From Trichomonas vaginalis G3 (Eukaryota > Parabasalia > Trichomonadida > Trichomonadidae): 64,000 bases of DNA. Of this stretch, positions 49,071-59,166 are shown in pieces; within the stretch, counting starts at the first letter, position 1, and every line of letters begins with the position of its first letter. The stretch lies in the NCBI RefSeq assembly GCF_026262505.1, contig NC_067205.1:1922001-1986000 (forward strand), read 5' to 3'. A program made the position numbers and the translations under genes. The notes under the pieces were generated by a model. That model did no database searches, had not been told where the DNA came from, and was given only the letters and a program-made list of their open reading frames with translations.

Positions 49071-49490
49071 ATGGACGTATTTGAGTATCTCTTCGAATTG
49101 AAGCAAAACAAAGTTTACACACACAAACAATACAAGTTCATTGATAGAATAGTTCTTTATACAAACAATGGTAAATGTTATAGAATAGCAATATTTGCTG
49201 AACCAAAATATTTTCATAAAGCAAAGAAAGTTGGTATAACCGAGATGGTGAAAGTTCTTGAAGCAGACAAAAATATAACAACAAAACTGACCGATATTTC
49301 TAAAGGTAAGTTTATACATACAATATACGTCAAAACTGGCGTACTGTCAATATTTGACGGAGAGAAGTCAGTTCAAGAACAACTTACTGACCTGCTGCCA
49401 AAATCTGCTCGATGGAAGCTGTCGTTATACCAATCTGAGGAGCCCCAGCAGGTTTCATCGAACGAATTTTCAAAAGAGCATCTTCCGTGA
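49071..49490 (+). CDS. Hypothetical protein overlapping the capsid gene end (139 aa)
   Basis: MDVFEYLFELKQNKVYTHKQ is followed by beta-rich segments (IVLYTNNGKCYRIAIFAEP). Its last 107 bp overlap the opposing capsid frame end, an unusual 3' overlap. Perhaps nucleic-acid binding; not recognised. Confidence 0.5.
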   Translation: MDVFEYLFELKQNKVYTHKQYKFIDRIVLYTNNGKCYRIAIFAEPKYFHKAKKVGITEMVKVLEADKNITTKLTDISKGKFIHTIYVKTGVLSIFDGEKSVQEQLTDLLPKSARWKLSLYQSEEPQQVSSNEFSKEHLP

Positions 49491-50904
49491 AAAGTGCTAT
49501 TGGTTTTGTAAACTTCTTTGCTTTCAATTCATTTGGACCGTCTCTGTCACCAGTATATTGTATTTGTACAGTACCAACAGTTGAAATACCACCCATAAAG
49601 TCTTCTGAGTCAGCAAATGGAATGCCAAGCCAAAAGTTTGAACGGTCTCCATTTGTATATTGAGTTTTTTGACCTCCTGTATGAGTCCATACTTTCACAT
49701 ATGGCATAATAGAACTTTGCATTTCAGGGTTTATGTTGTTGTGAAGTTGTTGTTAAAGTTCATAGCATCTAATGTCAAGTTGTATGACCTCATATCCTCA
49801 ACTGTAGAATATTCTTCTCTTGGATAGTATTTGCCATCTATGTTTATATGGTATTTAATACCAGGGTTGTAGAAGCAAGAATAGTCATTTATAGTTCGTC
49901 TGAACAGTACAAACATAGTATCTGCATGTTTCATTGCAGTTGTTAAAGCAATATCTGTTCTTGCACCTGGGTCAGCACTTTGGTTTCCAACTTCACCTGC
50001 AAAGTCTTTGACAGATATTTGGTGTATAGGGAACATAAGTGGAACTGCAATATATTTGGCAGCTAAAGCATTTGAAATATCTGGGTCCAACATATAGACT
50101 GCAAGTCTGCTTTCTATTCTCTTGCATTCAAATTTTTCGCATGTGAACTTAACTGGGTCCCAAGCATCTCCAGCAGCATTGAAATAATAGTTTACTTCAG
50201 TGTTGAGGTTTGAGAAACCAAAGTCTAAGTCAACTTTGTTTTTGCAAAAGTCGGCGAATGACATTTTATTTGTTCCCACTACTTCTGTAAGAGTGAATGG
50301 GTCTTGTGTTGGTGCAATGACTAAGTTATTTTTGCTTGGAGTAAGTTCGATAGAAATTTTTCCTGCCCAGTTTGGCAAGTATCTTAAAAACCTGAAGATG
50401 AGGAAAGATGACAAAGGAACTCTAAGTTTCAGTTTTACTTTGGTTACTGCTGCTGCAGTTTGTCCAGAAAGGTCAACATAAACTCCTGGAACGTTAGGGT
50501 CAAGTCTTCTTATTTTCTCAATAGTTGCATACTGGTCTGTTTGTTCTCTAGCTTGTGGTTGTACTGAGTTTCTCAAAGCGAACCATTCATAGTTTGCCCA
50601 TGTTACTGTTTGAACTAAGTCAGAGTTAGAATATATCTTATATCCCATGAAAACTTCTGGAGCATATTGGTATCCGACATAGAAAATTCCATTGCAACCT
50701 TTCTTGTCAGACAACTTGGCAGAAGGTTTTATTTCAATGTCTTGTTCCACGTATAAGAAAGAGTTGTCAATAGAAATTAATATGAAACCTGTCGCAAGCA
50801 ATATCTACTGTTGTTGAAGAACCTTCTCCAAACTCACCTACGTTTCCATAAGAAACAGCAGTTGTATATTCGTAAGTTCCAGGAACTATTTCTGACCTTC
50901 TAAT
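49384..50904 (-). pseudogene. Major capsid protein candidate, family B, broken and cut by the gap
   Basis: Two long beta-rich frames (49,384-49,722 and 49,731-50,801) and more N-terminal sequence to the gap. Segments such as PLSSFLIFRFLRYLPNWAGK and TMFVLFRRTINDYSCFYNPG suit a double jelly-roll capsid protein. The length, over 500 codons in total, fits Polinton capsid proteins. Broken, and truncated by the assembly gap. Confidence 0.6.
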
Positions 50905-51004
50905 NNNNNNNNNNNNNNNNNNNNNNNNNNNNNNNNNNNNNNNNNNNNNNNNNNNNNNNNNNNNNNNNNNNNNNNNNNNNNNNNNNNNNNNNNNNNNNNN
51001 NNNN
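50905..51004. other. Assembly gap (100 N)
   Basis: 100 unknown bases, the usual placeholder for a gap of unknown size. Orientation and adjacency of B1 and B2 depend on this join. Confidence 1.
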
Positions 51005-51877
51005 TAGAAAAAAAGTTTGCTGACATTGACAAGAAATTGAGAATGTTTTAAACAAGAACAAGAGGAAGTTAGAAAATGCTCAGATAAAACCTATACATGA
51101 CAAGTTCTATTTGCTCAGAATGGGTATAACAGTCTAATTGCACCACCTGGGTCGGGTAAGACTTTCACTTATCTTAAATGCTGCACAACAACAAGAACTA
51201 GATGAGAAGAACCCATTCTATGAGTTAGTTGTTATTTGTAGTACTTCTGGGTCAATTTGACCAAAACCGTCAATTCGTTCAAAGATATTATAAAGAAGTC
51301 TAAGTTAGTATGTATAAAAGGATACTGAGTTGTAGATTGGATAAAGAAGTACCAAAGAAGAGTTTTGAAGTATAATGCTATAAATGAGTATATAAATTCT
51401 AAGTTTAAAGACCCAAATGAGGAAATGCAGAGAATATTAGAGAAGAAACACTTCAGAAACAAACAGAAAGAGATAGAATACATTTCGAAGAAATTTGCAA
51501 TCTTACGATTGGAAGACATACCCTCATAGGGTGTCTTCTTATCTTAGAATGATTTCGCCTCTCATCCTTTGCTTAAGAATAGAGAACAAGATATGTGTCG
51601 AATTCTTAAGAAGCTCAGACACTTTAACATTTCAGTTGTCATTTGTGTACAGACAGCAAAGAGTTTAAGTAAGGATGTTAAAAAAATACTTACTGACATT
51701 GTACTTTTCCCCGGATTGTCCGAAGACGATTTCATGGAACTTATGAAAGAGTCCATGGCAGGTAAGTTTGACAGATATGAACTATGGGAGAAGTATAAAG
51801 TCATACAAGACCCTCATACTTCTTTCAGAATTCATATCTACGCGAACAAAGTTCAAATTGTAAAAAGTCAAGCTTGA
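51005..51877 (+). pseudogene. Broken copy of the family B packaging ATPase
   Basis: Very close to 44,570-45,442 in inverted orientation. The last 100 codons (KNREQDMCRILKKLRHFNIS ...) are nearly identical. Several breaks in the first part. Confidence 0.85.
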
Positions 51878-51896
51878 AAAATCTAAGTGTTTAGTC

Positions 51897-51975
51897 TTAG
51901 TAAGTCTGTTGTGGTGCTGGGGCTGTCGGTTCTTCTGGCTTTGGAAGGCATTCAGGAAGAGGAACGTCAGTCATC
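51897..51975 (-). pseudogene. Start fragment of the Pro-rich protein gene
   Basis: Reads MTDVPLPECLPKPEEPTAPA on the minus strand, related to the start at 41,985. Only a fragment remains. Confidence 0.55.
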
Positions 51976-52295
51976 CGTTTGTGTCCTGTCGGAAGGAAGA
52001 ACTTTTCCAGTTTGTCGGGAAAAACTTTTTCTGTCGGAAGGAAAAACTTTTTCTGTTGGAAGGAAAAACTTTTCCTGAAGTTCGACCAAAAAGTTCTCAA
52101 TTTTCGAAAATTTGAATGGTTTACGGACGAACAACAGAAAAAATTTTGCCTGTCGGAAGGAAAATTTTTTCCAGTTGTCGGGAAATTTTTTTCCTGTCGG
52201 ATGGAAGGACTCGGAATGCCAGAAGGAAGGACTCGGAATGTCGGAAGGAAGGACTCGGAATGTCGGATGGAAGGACTCGGAATGCCAGAAGGATT
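51976..52295. repeat. Minisatellite of GTCGGAAGGAA type
   Basis: Two unit types: AACTTTTTCTGTCGGAAGGA (about 30 bp) and GGACTCGGAATGTCGGAAGG (about 24 bp). It lies at the same place as the B1 array (41,608-41,955), next to the Pro-rich gene start, but with a different unit. Confidence 0.9.
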
Positions 52296-52365
52296 TGACG
52301 AGGCAATTTACCTAATTGAGCTACCTGAGCCATCTGAAGTCAAGCGTAAAAATAAAGAGTGCAAT

Positions 52366-52656
52366 TTACTCTACTTGTTTGAAGTTGTCAAAATACTCTG
52401 TTATTTTTTCTTTCAGTAGCGGTAAGTCTTCTTTGAAGGTAAGTATTGTACAACCTTTAATATCATAGTGTGTTTGAGGTAACGTATCTTGAACTATTTG
52501 TTTCACATCTTCATTCGGTGTCATTGAAATCGGTAAGTTTTCGCGATAGAACCAATTTCTGTCAGATTTGTAAATCTTAGCAAGGTCGTAAAAGCTTTTG
52601 TTGTTTCTTCTGACTAAATGCAACATAACCATATCTCTGTCTTCTTCATTTTCCAT
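52366..52656 (-). CDS. Hypothetical protein (96 aa)
   Basis: MENEEDRDMVMLHLVRRNNK starts a helical protein with NRNWFY-like and DLPLLKEKITEYF segments. It follows the KilA-N gene on the same strand. Not recognised. Confidence 0.45.
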   Translation of the reverse strand: MENEEDRDMVMLHLVRRNNKSFYDLAKIYKSDRNWFYRENLPISMTPNEDVKQIVQDTLPQTHYDIKGCTILTFKEDLPLLKEKITEYFDNFKQVE

Positions 52657-52758
52657 CTCTTCAGTATATAATCATATACTTATAGTTCTTTTCCTTTCCT
52701 TTTGGTACTGAACGTGGTATTCTTTTTAATGCTTTTGTCTTTGCTTCAAGCTTGTTCT

Positions 52759-53169
52759 CTAGCCTTCACGTTCTTGTCTATGAATTTCATCTAACATCAT
52801 GAAAATATAACAAGCGTAACGAGGTGAAGCCCACATTGCAACAGCATTTACAAGAAGTCTATGTACATACCAGCCTCTCAAACCATTTAGCAAATTTTTA
52901 CGATTTTCGTACGGAATCTCGACCCTCGGTTTTCCGAGGGTCGCAAACATATGAGGAAATTCTTCTAAAAGTTCTTTTGTCTGTTGGTTTTCAAACCAAT
53001 GATATGCTTGCTTTGTAGAAAGAAGAGCGTTCAAAATACTTTGCATTTGGTACATGTCATCTTTGACTGAACGAATGAGACGGAGTTGTTTGTTAAACTG
53101 TATGTACTCGTATTCTTCATTTATAGCTTCATGGACTATAACTGTTGTTGTGTTCTCTGTTGTTGACAT
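52759..53169 (-). CDS. KilA-N domain protein (136 aa)
   Basis: Start at 53169 (MSTTENTTTVIVHEAINEEY) after TTTTGTATGTAAGGACAGAT. The KilA-N core is near the C terminus: LRGWYVHRLLVNAVAMWASP, then RYACYIFMMLDEIHR. KilA-N proteins bind DNA and often act as regulators or host-interaction factors. A coding hairpin (52,921-52,942) precedes the core. Short relative: 8,509-8,781. Confidence 0.75.
   Translation of the reverse strand: MSTTENTTTVIVHEAINEEYEYIQFNKQLRLIRSVKDDMYQMQSILNALLSTKQAYHWFENQQTKELLEEFPHMFATLGKPRVEIPYENRKNLLNGLRGWYVHRLLVNAVAMWASPRYACYIFMMLDEIHRQEREG
52921..52942 (-). repeat. Coding hairpin, GACC...GGTC version
   Basis: Perfect 9-bp stem GACCCTCGG/CCGAGGGTC around a four-base loop, in the KilA-N coding sequence. 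Confidence 0.9.
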
Positions 53170-53329
53170 ATCTGTCCTTACATACAAAATAAAAAAATAA
53201 ATAAAAATAAAACTAACTTTATTTTTTCTATCTTAAGGAAATTCATGATTTTCATGAGTTTTATGCAAGACCGAAAAAAGTCTGTCTAGAGAAATTTCAC
53301 TGTTTTCATAGAGTTTTTTGACGACTAAG

Positions 53330-53400
53330 GTTTCTTACCTACTCGCTGTTCTTCACGATTTTCGTACGGAATCTCTACCCTCGGTTTTCCGAGGGTAGCA
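53330..53400 (-). pseudogene. KilA-N gene fragment with the coding hairpin
   Basis: Minus-strand reading IATLGKPRVEIPYENR. Contains TACCCTCGG/CCGAGGGTA (53,376-53,397), a compensatory variant of the hairpin 450 bp away. Confidence 0.65.
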
Positions 53401-53454
53401 ATCTTATGCCATTTTACTTAGATTTTTGTGCTGAATTCAGCAAAAATATAATTT

Positions 53455-53502
53455 AGGGTAGAAGGTTAGATCTAACCTGTTTTCTAACCTGTTTTCTACC
53501 CC
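53455..53502. repeat. Palindromic inter-cassette spacer
   Basis: GGGTAGAAGGTTAGATCTAA, then CCTGTTTTCTAACCTGTTTT and CTACCC. Downstream of the KilA-N/GIY-YIG copy. Confidence 0.85.
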
Positions 53503-53540
53503 AGTTATTTTATAAGCGTTTTACATGGTAAACGTTATTT

Positions 53541-54150
53541 TTACATGTATTTTTCAGCAACTTCGTCAAATAATTTTATAGCTTTATCTATCTCATCTAC
53601 TTCAAACGTTTCTTTACCTTTCGTGGGAGCACCATACATTTTCTCAAACTTTTCAAGTAGTTCTGTTTCAGCAGCTCTCATATCGTTAACGAACACAACC
53701 TTGACTCTATTGACTGTACTGTCATATCTTTGAGTTATATTATATGTTCTTCCTATCTTATATCTTTTTGTATTGAAGTCCTTCGGTTTCTGAACGATGT
53801 AAAGTAAGCCTTCACTGCAACGTTCCGTATCGAAATGAACCATATGTTATGAAGTTATATCCAACAACTGGTCAATCCATAACAAAACTATTGGTATAAG
53901 ACTTTTGTCAATGAGATATGCTGCAGTTATAGAATCTTACCGATATCATAAGCTCAGGATTTCTTGTCAAAATTTTCTGAGTAGAAGCAATTTTAACCCA
54001 GTCGTTTGTTTTCTTTCCAGATGGAGATATAATGTCTGACAAAGAATATTTGTTGTATTTCTTTGAGTATCTTACGTTTAAATCACCTATTCTAACCAAT
54101 TTGGTGTCATTGTCTATCCTTTTAACTGTTTCAAACTCAGTGTTTGTCAT
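53541..54150 (-). pseudogene. Broken copy of the KilA-N/GIY-YIG-like gene
   Basis: Nearly the same sequence as 8,866-9,477: TNTEFETVKRIDNDTKLVRI at the N terminus and LLYIVQKPKDFNTKRYKIGR at the GIY-YIG-like end. Broken. Confidence 0.85.
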
Positions 54151-54225
54151 TTCTGTTCTTACATACAAAATAAAAAAAATATTTTATAAAAAACTAACTT
54201 TATTTTTTCTATCTTAAGGAAATTC

Positions 54226-54600
54226 ATGATTTTCATAGAGTTTTAGGCGACCAGGTTTTTTCCCCTACTCGCAATTTTTCACGATTTTCATGAGTTTTAG
54301 GCGACTAAGGTTTTTTTCCCTACTCGCAATTTTTCACGATTTTCATGAGTTTTAGGCGACCAGGGTTTTTTCCCTACTCGCAATTTTTTACGATTTTCAT
54401 GAGTTTTAGGCGAGTAAGATTTTCTATCTTAAGGAAATTCATGATTTTCATAGAGTTTTGGCGACTAAGGTTTTTTACCTACTCGCTGTTCTTCACTGTT
54501 TTCATAGAGTTTTGGCGAGTAAGATTTTTTCCCTACTCGCAATTTTTCACTGTTTTCATGAGTTTTAGGCGAGTAAGATTTTCTATCTTAAGGAAATTCA
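54226..54600. repeat. Tandem array of about 60-bp hairpin units
   Basis: About six units with TTTTCATGAGTTTTAGGCGA, then CCCTACTCGCAATTTTTCAC. GGCGAGTA and TACTCGC can pair within or between units. A partial unit also lies at 53,300-53,350. Confidence 0.85.
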
Positions 54601-54636
54601 AGAATTTTGTTGCTGAATTCAGCAAAAATAATGTTT

Positions 54637-54862
54637 AGGTGAAGAGGTGAGATCTCACCCGTTTTCTCACCTGTTTTTTCACCTCAGTTATTTTATAAGC
54701 GTTTTACATGGTAAACGTTATTTTTGGAATTTTGTGAAAACTCAACGGTTTGACACAAGCCCTAAAAATTATTTTACTCAGAATTTTGTTGCTGAATTCA
54801 GCAAAAATAATGTTTAGGGTAGAAGGTTAGATCTAACCTCATTTCTAACCTCTTTTCTACCC
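54637..54862. repeat. Two palindromic spacers, one with the GGTGAG variant
   Basis: 54,637-54,686 has GGTGAGATCTCACC with CTCACC and TCACC repeats. 54,816-54,862 has the usual GGTTAGATCTAACC. The half-sites changed together in the first. Confidence 0.9.
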
Positions 54863-54870
54863 CAGTTATT

Positions 54871-55785
54871 TTATAAGCGTTTTACATGGTAAACGTTATG
54901 AATTCGTGAGACTTTAAACAGTTTCGTAGCTTCTATTTCTTCTGTCAGTATGTCAAAAGTTTTAACTATGCCGAAAGTCTCTTTATACTTCTTCTTGACG
55001 TCAGACAGAAGGAAATCTTCTGCAGTTGGATAGTTTTTGTTCAGAAATTCTAACATGTCCATTTTATCTTCTGCTGGCTTTTCTACTTCTTTCTTTAAAT
55101 CTGCATAGTCGTTTCTCATACGTTCTATCTCTTTGACGGAGTAGTTATATTTCCTAATTGCTGCTTTACATTTAGAACATTGCGGGTTCATTTTTGCGTT
55201 ATATTCTGAAACCTTACCTGCTAAAACAACTAAAGCGTCAATGGTTTTCTTTAAATCTGAAGCAGTTGGTTTTATTTGTTCATTCCATACCTTACATCTT
55301 CTATCTTTATCTCTTATCTGCCATACACATTCAGCAACTAACGAAACAAAGTTGTCGTAGGTCTTAAACTCCCCAGATTTATATATGTCAGAGATGTTCT
55401 TATATAACATGTCGCAATCTTTGTCCATAACCTTATGGTTGCAATGAAATCCTAGAAACTCATAGTTTACCTTTCGTATGAACTTCTTTATTTCTACTGA
55501 GTCAGTTGGTTTCACTTCTATTTCATCGAATTCAGGAATAGTGAGCTTTTGTTGTTGGATTTCAGGCAATTTAGGCAAATGGTCAATAATGTCCTGCATT
55601 TCATAAAGATACTGTTCATTTGTTTCATCTTTCGCACTACAGTCTAAATTACTTGTTAAAAGTTCTTGCTTTATCTTCTGGATTTCTGTTTCGAAAGTAT
55701 ATGAAGAAGGAATGAAGCTTTTCATTTCTACTAACATAGATGTTGGATTCATGACTAAAGAGTTTGGTGCTGTTGTTGCTAACAT
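54871..55785 (-). CDS. Conserved island protein (304 aa)
   Basis: Begins MLATTAPNSLVMNPTSMLVE and matches 9,640-10,605 over its length, including CSKCKAAI and the NVYHVKRL end. It looks whole. Leader TTTTTATTGTAAGAAC. Lies between palindromic spacers in B2. Function unknown. Confidence 0.75.
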   Translation of the reverse strand: MLATTAPNSLVMNPTSMLVEMKSFIPSSYTFETEIQKIKQELLTSNLDCSAKDETNEQYLYEMQDIIDHLPKLPEIQQQKLTIPEFDEIEVKPTDSVEIKKFIRKVNYEFLGFHCNHKVMDKDCDMLYKNISDIYKSGEFKTYDNFVSLVAECVWQIRDKDRRCKVWNEQIKPTASDLKKTIDALVVLAGKVSEYNAKMNPQCSKCKAAIRKYNYSVKEIERMRNDYADLKKEVEKPAEDKMDMLEFLNKNYPTAEDFLLSDVKKKYKETFGIVKTFDILTEEIEATKLFKVSRIHNVYHVKRL

Positions 55786-55867
55786 GTTCTTACAATAAAA
55801 ATAAAAAATATTTTTTTAAAAAAACTAACTTTATTTTTTATTTCGGGAAAATTCATGAAAATTCAAG

Positions 55868-56173
55868 AGGGTAGAAAACAGGTTAGAAAAGAGGTTAGAT
55901 CTAACCTTCTACCCTAAATTATATTTTTGCTGAATTCATGAGTTTTGGTTGAAAGAATACGGTGGAGCCAAAAGTGGCTCGACCTCAAAACAAGCATTTT
56001 GTGAAGAATAATACAAAATTCAACGGGTGAGAAAAGAGGTGAGAAAACAGGTGAGATCTCACCTTCTACCCTAAACATTATTTTTGTGCTATGTTTTCTG
56101 TATAAAATTCATGAAAATTCAAGAGGTTAGAAAAGAGGTTAGAAAAGAGGTTAGATCTAACCTTCTACCCTAA
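55868..56173. repeat. Three palindromic spacers around a KilA-N fragment
   Basis: At 55,868-55,915 (GGTTAGATCTAACC), 56,025-56,075 (GGTGAGATCTCACC with GGTGAGAAAA repeats) and 56,123-56,173 (GGTTAG type). Confidence 0.9.
55930..56000 (+). pseudogene. KilA-N gene fragment with hairpin in orientation 2
   Basis: Plus-strand reading FWLKEYGGAKSGSTSKQAF. The 20-bp hairpin (55,963-55,982) has the same relative orientation as in B1 and the opposite of element A. Confidence 0.6.
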
Positions 56174-56183
56174 ACTTTATTTT

Positions 56184-57081
56184 TCAATACTTTTTCAGCA
56201 CTTTTCCGTAGTTATATATGAAAGACAATTCGAGATAAAAGTCATAGTACAATGGAATAATATGTTGCACACCATTTGTTGTGAACCAAACTTGAAAGTC
56301 AGAGAAACTGTTACTAGGTGGTTCGTAGAATTTAGAAGCAAAGTCATAAAAGTCCTTACCAATACATAGAAAACTATTGTTGCTTGAACTGAAAATTGCA
56401 TGACACATAACATTTTGAGGGTCAAACACGTTTCTATAAACTGTCAAATCTGCTGGTGGAAGTATAAATTTAAATGGACCATCTGGTGGTAATGGTTCGT
56501 TCTGGTTTAGTAACCGAAGAAATTGTGCCCAAGAACGTTTGTCTACTTCCCAAAATAAAAACTCTGTATCTCTTGGAGGGTTAATTTCAATCTTTTGAAA
56601 TGAAACGGTGGAGTTCATCTTGTCATATTCTAGTTTCAGATAGTATGTTCCATTTAGTAAAGAGTCGTATTTTTTTTGAAATTCCCAATAATATTTGTTC
56701 ATTTGAGTTTGAAATCATTTAGAGTTTTCTCAAGACTTTCGTCTGAACGAACTGTAAAGATTCTCATTTCGTCAAATTTGTCTATTAGACCATCAGAACC
56801 TTATACTGCCCATGAAAATATACTACGAACATAAATGCGTTAGTTCTATTTGAAAACAAAACTCTTCTAAATCCTATTGCCTTTGCATCTGAAGGACTTT
56901 GAAGCCAACGAATTGGATAGTCAAACCTGTATGTTCGGGATGAAATTTCTTCATCTGATATTGTCCTACCAGCATTTGTAAAGATATAGTCTAACGGTTT
57001 TGTATCTGCTACTTTTGCTTTGTTTTTCAACCTGAAGCATTTAATATATGTAAAATATATTGTTTTAAAATGGTATGCCAT
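56184..57081 (-). pseudogene. Third copy of the mosaic protein, broken
   Basis: Ends resemble the copies at 32,599 and 61,553 (YRFDYPIRWLQSPSDAKAIG near the start; FSDFQVWFTTNGVQHIIPLY near the end), with a different middle. More distant than those two are from each other. Broken. Confidence 0.7.
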
Positions 57082-57646
57082 ATAGCTTCTTGAATTTGTT
57101 AAGAAGTATTTGAACGTTTTTTTCCATCTGTATCTTAGTGTTTACATAAGCATAGCCCGCCTTAGTAAAATATACTTGTAATTTCCTATAGTTTACGCCA
57201 GTATAAAAGTAGAAAGAGTCTTGTTCTTCGCTATAGTAGTAAAACTCAAACGTATGCTTGCCATAGTCTGTAATTTCAATTGTTTCATCTTCTAGTTCGT
57301 CGACAAATTCGAATACAATATCTCCAAATTTGCCTTTGTTCTTATTGTTTTCAGAAAGAGTGACCCAACATAAGTTTTCAAGTCTATTGTCGTTTCTTAT
57401 ACGGTTTATATGGTCTACAAAAGGTAAATTGTTAGATTCAGTATAAAATGAGTTGCAATGACAACGTTTAAGATAGCGTTTCCACTCATCTTCATAATAG
57501 CATATCCGTCATTTTCGCTCCCATTCGCTTAAAACTCTTTTTGTCTTTTTGTTTCTGACTTCAAATGACTCACAACAGTGAATTTCATATTTCTCATCTA
57601 ACAAACAAGTTTCCCAACGGTCTTCTCCAACAAACTCAGCGTACAT
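57065..57646 (-). pseudogene. NUMOD4-HNH homing-type endonuclease, broken
   Basis: The N-terminal part has the NUMOD4 pattern (FVGEDRWETCLLDEKYEIHC ... FEVRNKKTKRVLS). The HNH core reads FVDHINRIRNDNRLENLCWV then TLSENNKNKG. The likely start is 57646 after TTTTTATTTTATTTGAA. Such enzymes cut specific DNA and copy themselves into the break. It stands exactly where arm homology to B1 ends. Broken. Confidence 0.7.
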
Positions 57647-57692
57647 TTCAAATAAAATAAAAATGTCACTTTTTAAAAAATAAATTTTTACT

Positions 57693-57938
57693 TCATGCAA
57701 TGTTTAACACATCGAAAGGCATGTCCATAAGACGTTCTTCTCTAACCTCTTCTAGTCTGTTTGGATAATTTGCACGTGCTGTTTCCAAATCCATTTCGTA
57801 GCGAAGACCAGCCAGTTTGTCATAGACTTTTATGGGTCTTCCTTTCTTATATTTAAACTTCTTCGAAACTCTCCAACCATATCTTTGTAACTCTGCTTTT
57901 ATTCTAGCAGACTTTCTATCCATTCTATATGGGGGCAT
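57693..57938 (-). pseudogene. Polymerase start region, truncated
   Basis: Matches the first part of the B1 polymerase region (36,991-37,215): KKGRPIKVYDKLAGLRYEMD ... LMDMPFDV. Homology stops there and the HNH gene follows. So this is the inner edge of the inverted arm. Confidence 0.75.
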
Positions 57939-57968
57939 TTTTATAAAAATAAAAAAATGTTTTTTTCT

Positions 57969-58556
57969 TTACTTAACATAACCGCCTGCTGCCATAAGTC
58001 TTTGACGCCAACCCATACCAGCTAATGAAGGTTGACTTGGTTTAGTTTGGAAACTAAACTTTGGTTTTGGTTTATCTTCAGTTTTTGGTTTCTCTTCTTC
58101 TATCGGTTTTTCGTCACTTTTCGGTTCCTCTGACTTTTCCCCACCTGCAGGAACAGTTGTGTCGTCAACATCTTCATAAAATATCATATGCCATTTGTTT
58201 TTGTTTTCCTTTCAACTTTTTGTGTTTGTTGTAAAGTTTAGAATATTTTGACTCTAAGTCAATGAGATGTTCTATAATGAACTGTTGGTCAGTGAAGTAA
58301 ACTTTTCCATCTGTTGTCTCGAAAGCTCCTTCAGACTTCAATATTTTATTTGTGAGAGTCTGTTTCTTTTTTGAGATACTAGCCGTTCCATTTCTATGAA
58401 AAGTGACTTTATAGTTAGGGTTTGTATTTCCAGACCTGGCACTTTCTATTATTGAATTTTTCTCTTCATCTGTAAGTTCTTTGACAGGTTTTGACAATGT
58501 TCTGAACTTTTTGTTTGTGGTGTCAAATCTACCGTTTCAACTTCTTCGGTCATTTC
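57969..58556 (-). pseudogene. Arm copy of the charged 194-aa protein, broken
   Basis: Nearly identical to 36,376-36,960. Broken. Confidence 0.85.
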
Positions 58557-58572
58557 ATCTCAGTAAAAAATT

Positions 58573-58725
58573 TTAGTTTGGTTTGTTTTCAACTGGTTGT
58601 TGTTGTTTTTTAAGTCGGTCTAAAACTTCCTGAGGTATAGGAAGAACTTGACAAACACGTGGTGTAACTGCTGGAAGCCGACAAATCCATCTTGAACCCA
58701 TTTGTCTCAATGCTGTATTGTTCAT
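58573..58725 (-). CDS. Arm copy of the small Cys/Arg protein (50 aa)
   Basis: MNNTALRQMGSRWICRLPAV, open frame, one residue shorter than 36,201-36,356. Conserved coding supports it as a real gene. Confidence 0.55.
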   Translation of the reverse strand: MNNTALRQMGSRWICRLPAVTPRVCQVLPIPQEVLDRLKKQQQPVENKPN

Positions 58726-58739
58726 TTCATCTCAGTAAA

Positions 58740-59155
58740 AAACTTTACATTCCCCACGTTTGAGGCGGTTGAGGTTGGTTATTGTTTACCCATTGTTGTG
58801 CATGGTTATATCCTCTGTTAAAGAATCTTTCACCTTGGTCCATATTAGTGTCCTGCTTGGTTATAGTAGTCATTTGCTTTGTTATAATAGTTTCCTGCTT
58901 GTCTTCCTACATTGTCCATCCATCCTTGAACTTTTCCTCTTGTTTCAGGATTTGGAATAAGATTTGTTGCATCTCGTGCTACATCCCAACCTTTCTGTAC
59001 AGTTTGTATAATAGGTTGTGCTTTCTCTTTAAGTATACCTAATGTACTCAAAATCTTCCTTCCAACTCCAAATACACCTCTGGCTATTGTTCCCACTGCG
59101 GGCAAAAAATCTGGATGCAACTCCTGCTAATGCGCCAAATAAACCCATTTCTTAT
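58740..59155 (-). pseudogene. Arm copy of the Ala/Gly amphipathic protein, broken
   Basis: Matches 35,780-36,181 over most of its length. Broken. Confidence 0.8.
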
Positions 59156-59166
59156 GGGTTAAAAAA

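Larger units (their letters stand above)
30740..50904. mobile_element. Fossil Polinton/Maverick, family B, copy B1
   Basis: About 20 kb, in order: adenine methyltransferase, small proteins, mosaic protein, tail-fibre-like protein, integrase, polymerase, HNH-type gene, small proteins, KilA-N spacers, packaging ATPase, helicase, minor and major capsid candidates. It is cut by the assembly gap. About five genes look broken, and the others look whole. Its left 6.2 kb reappears inverted at the right end of the window. Confidence 0.85.
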
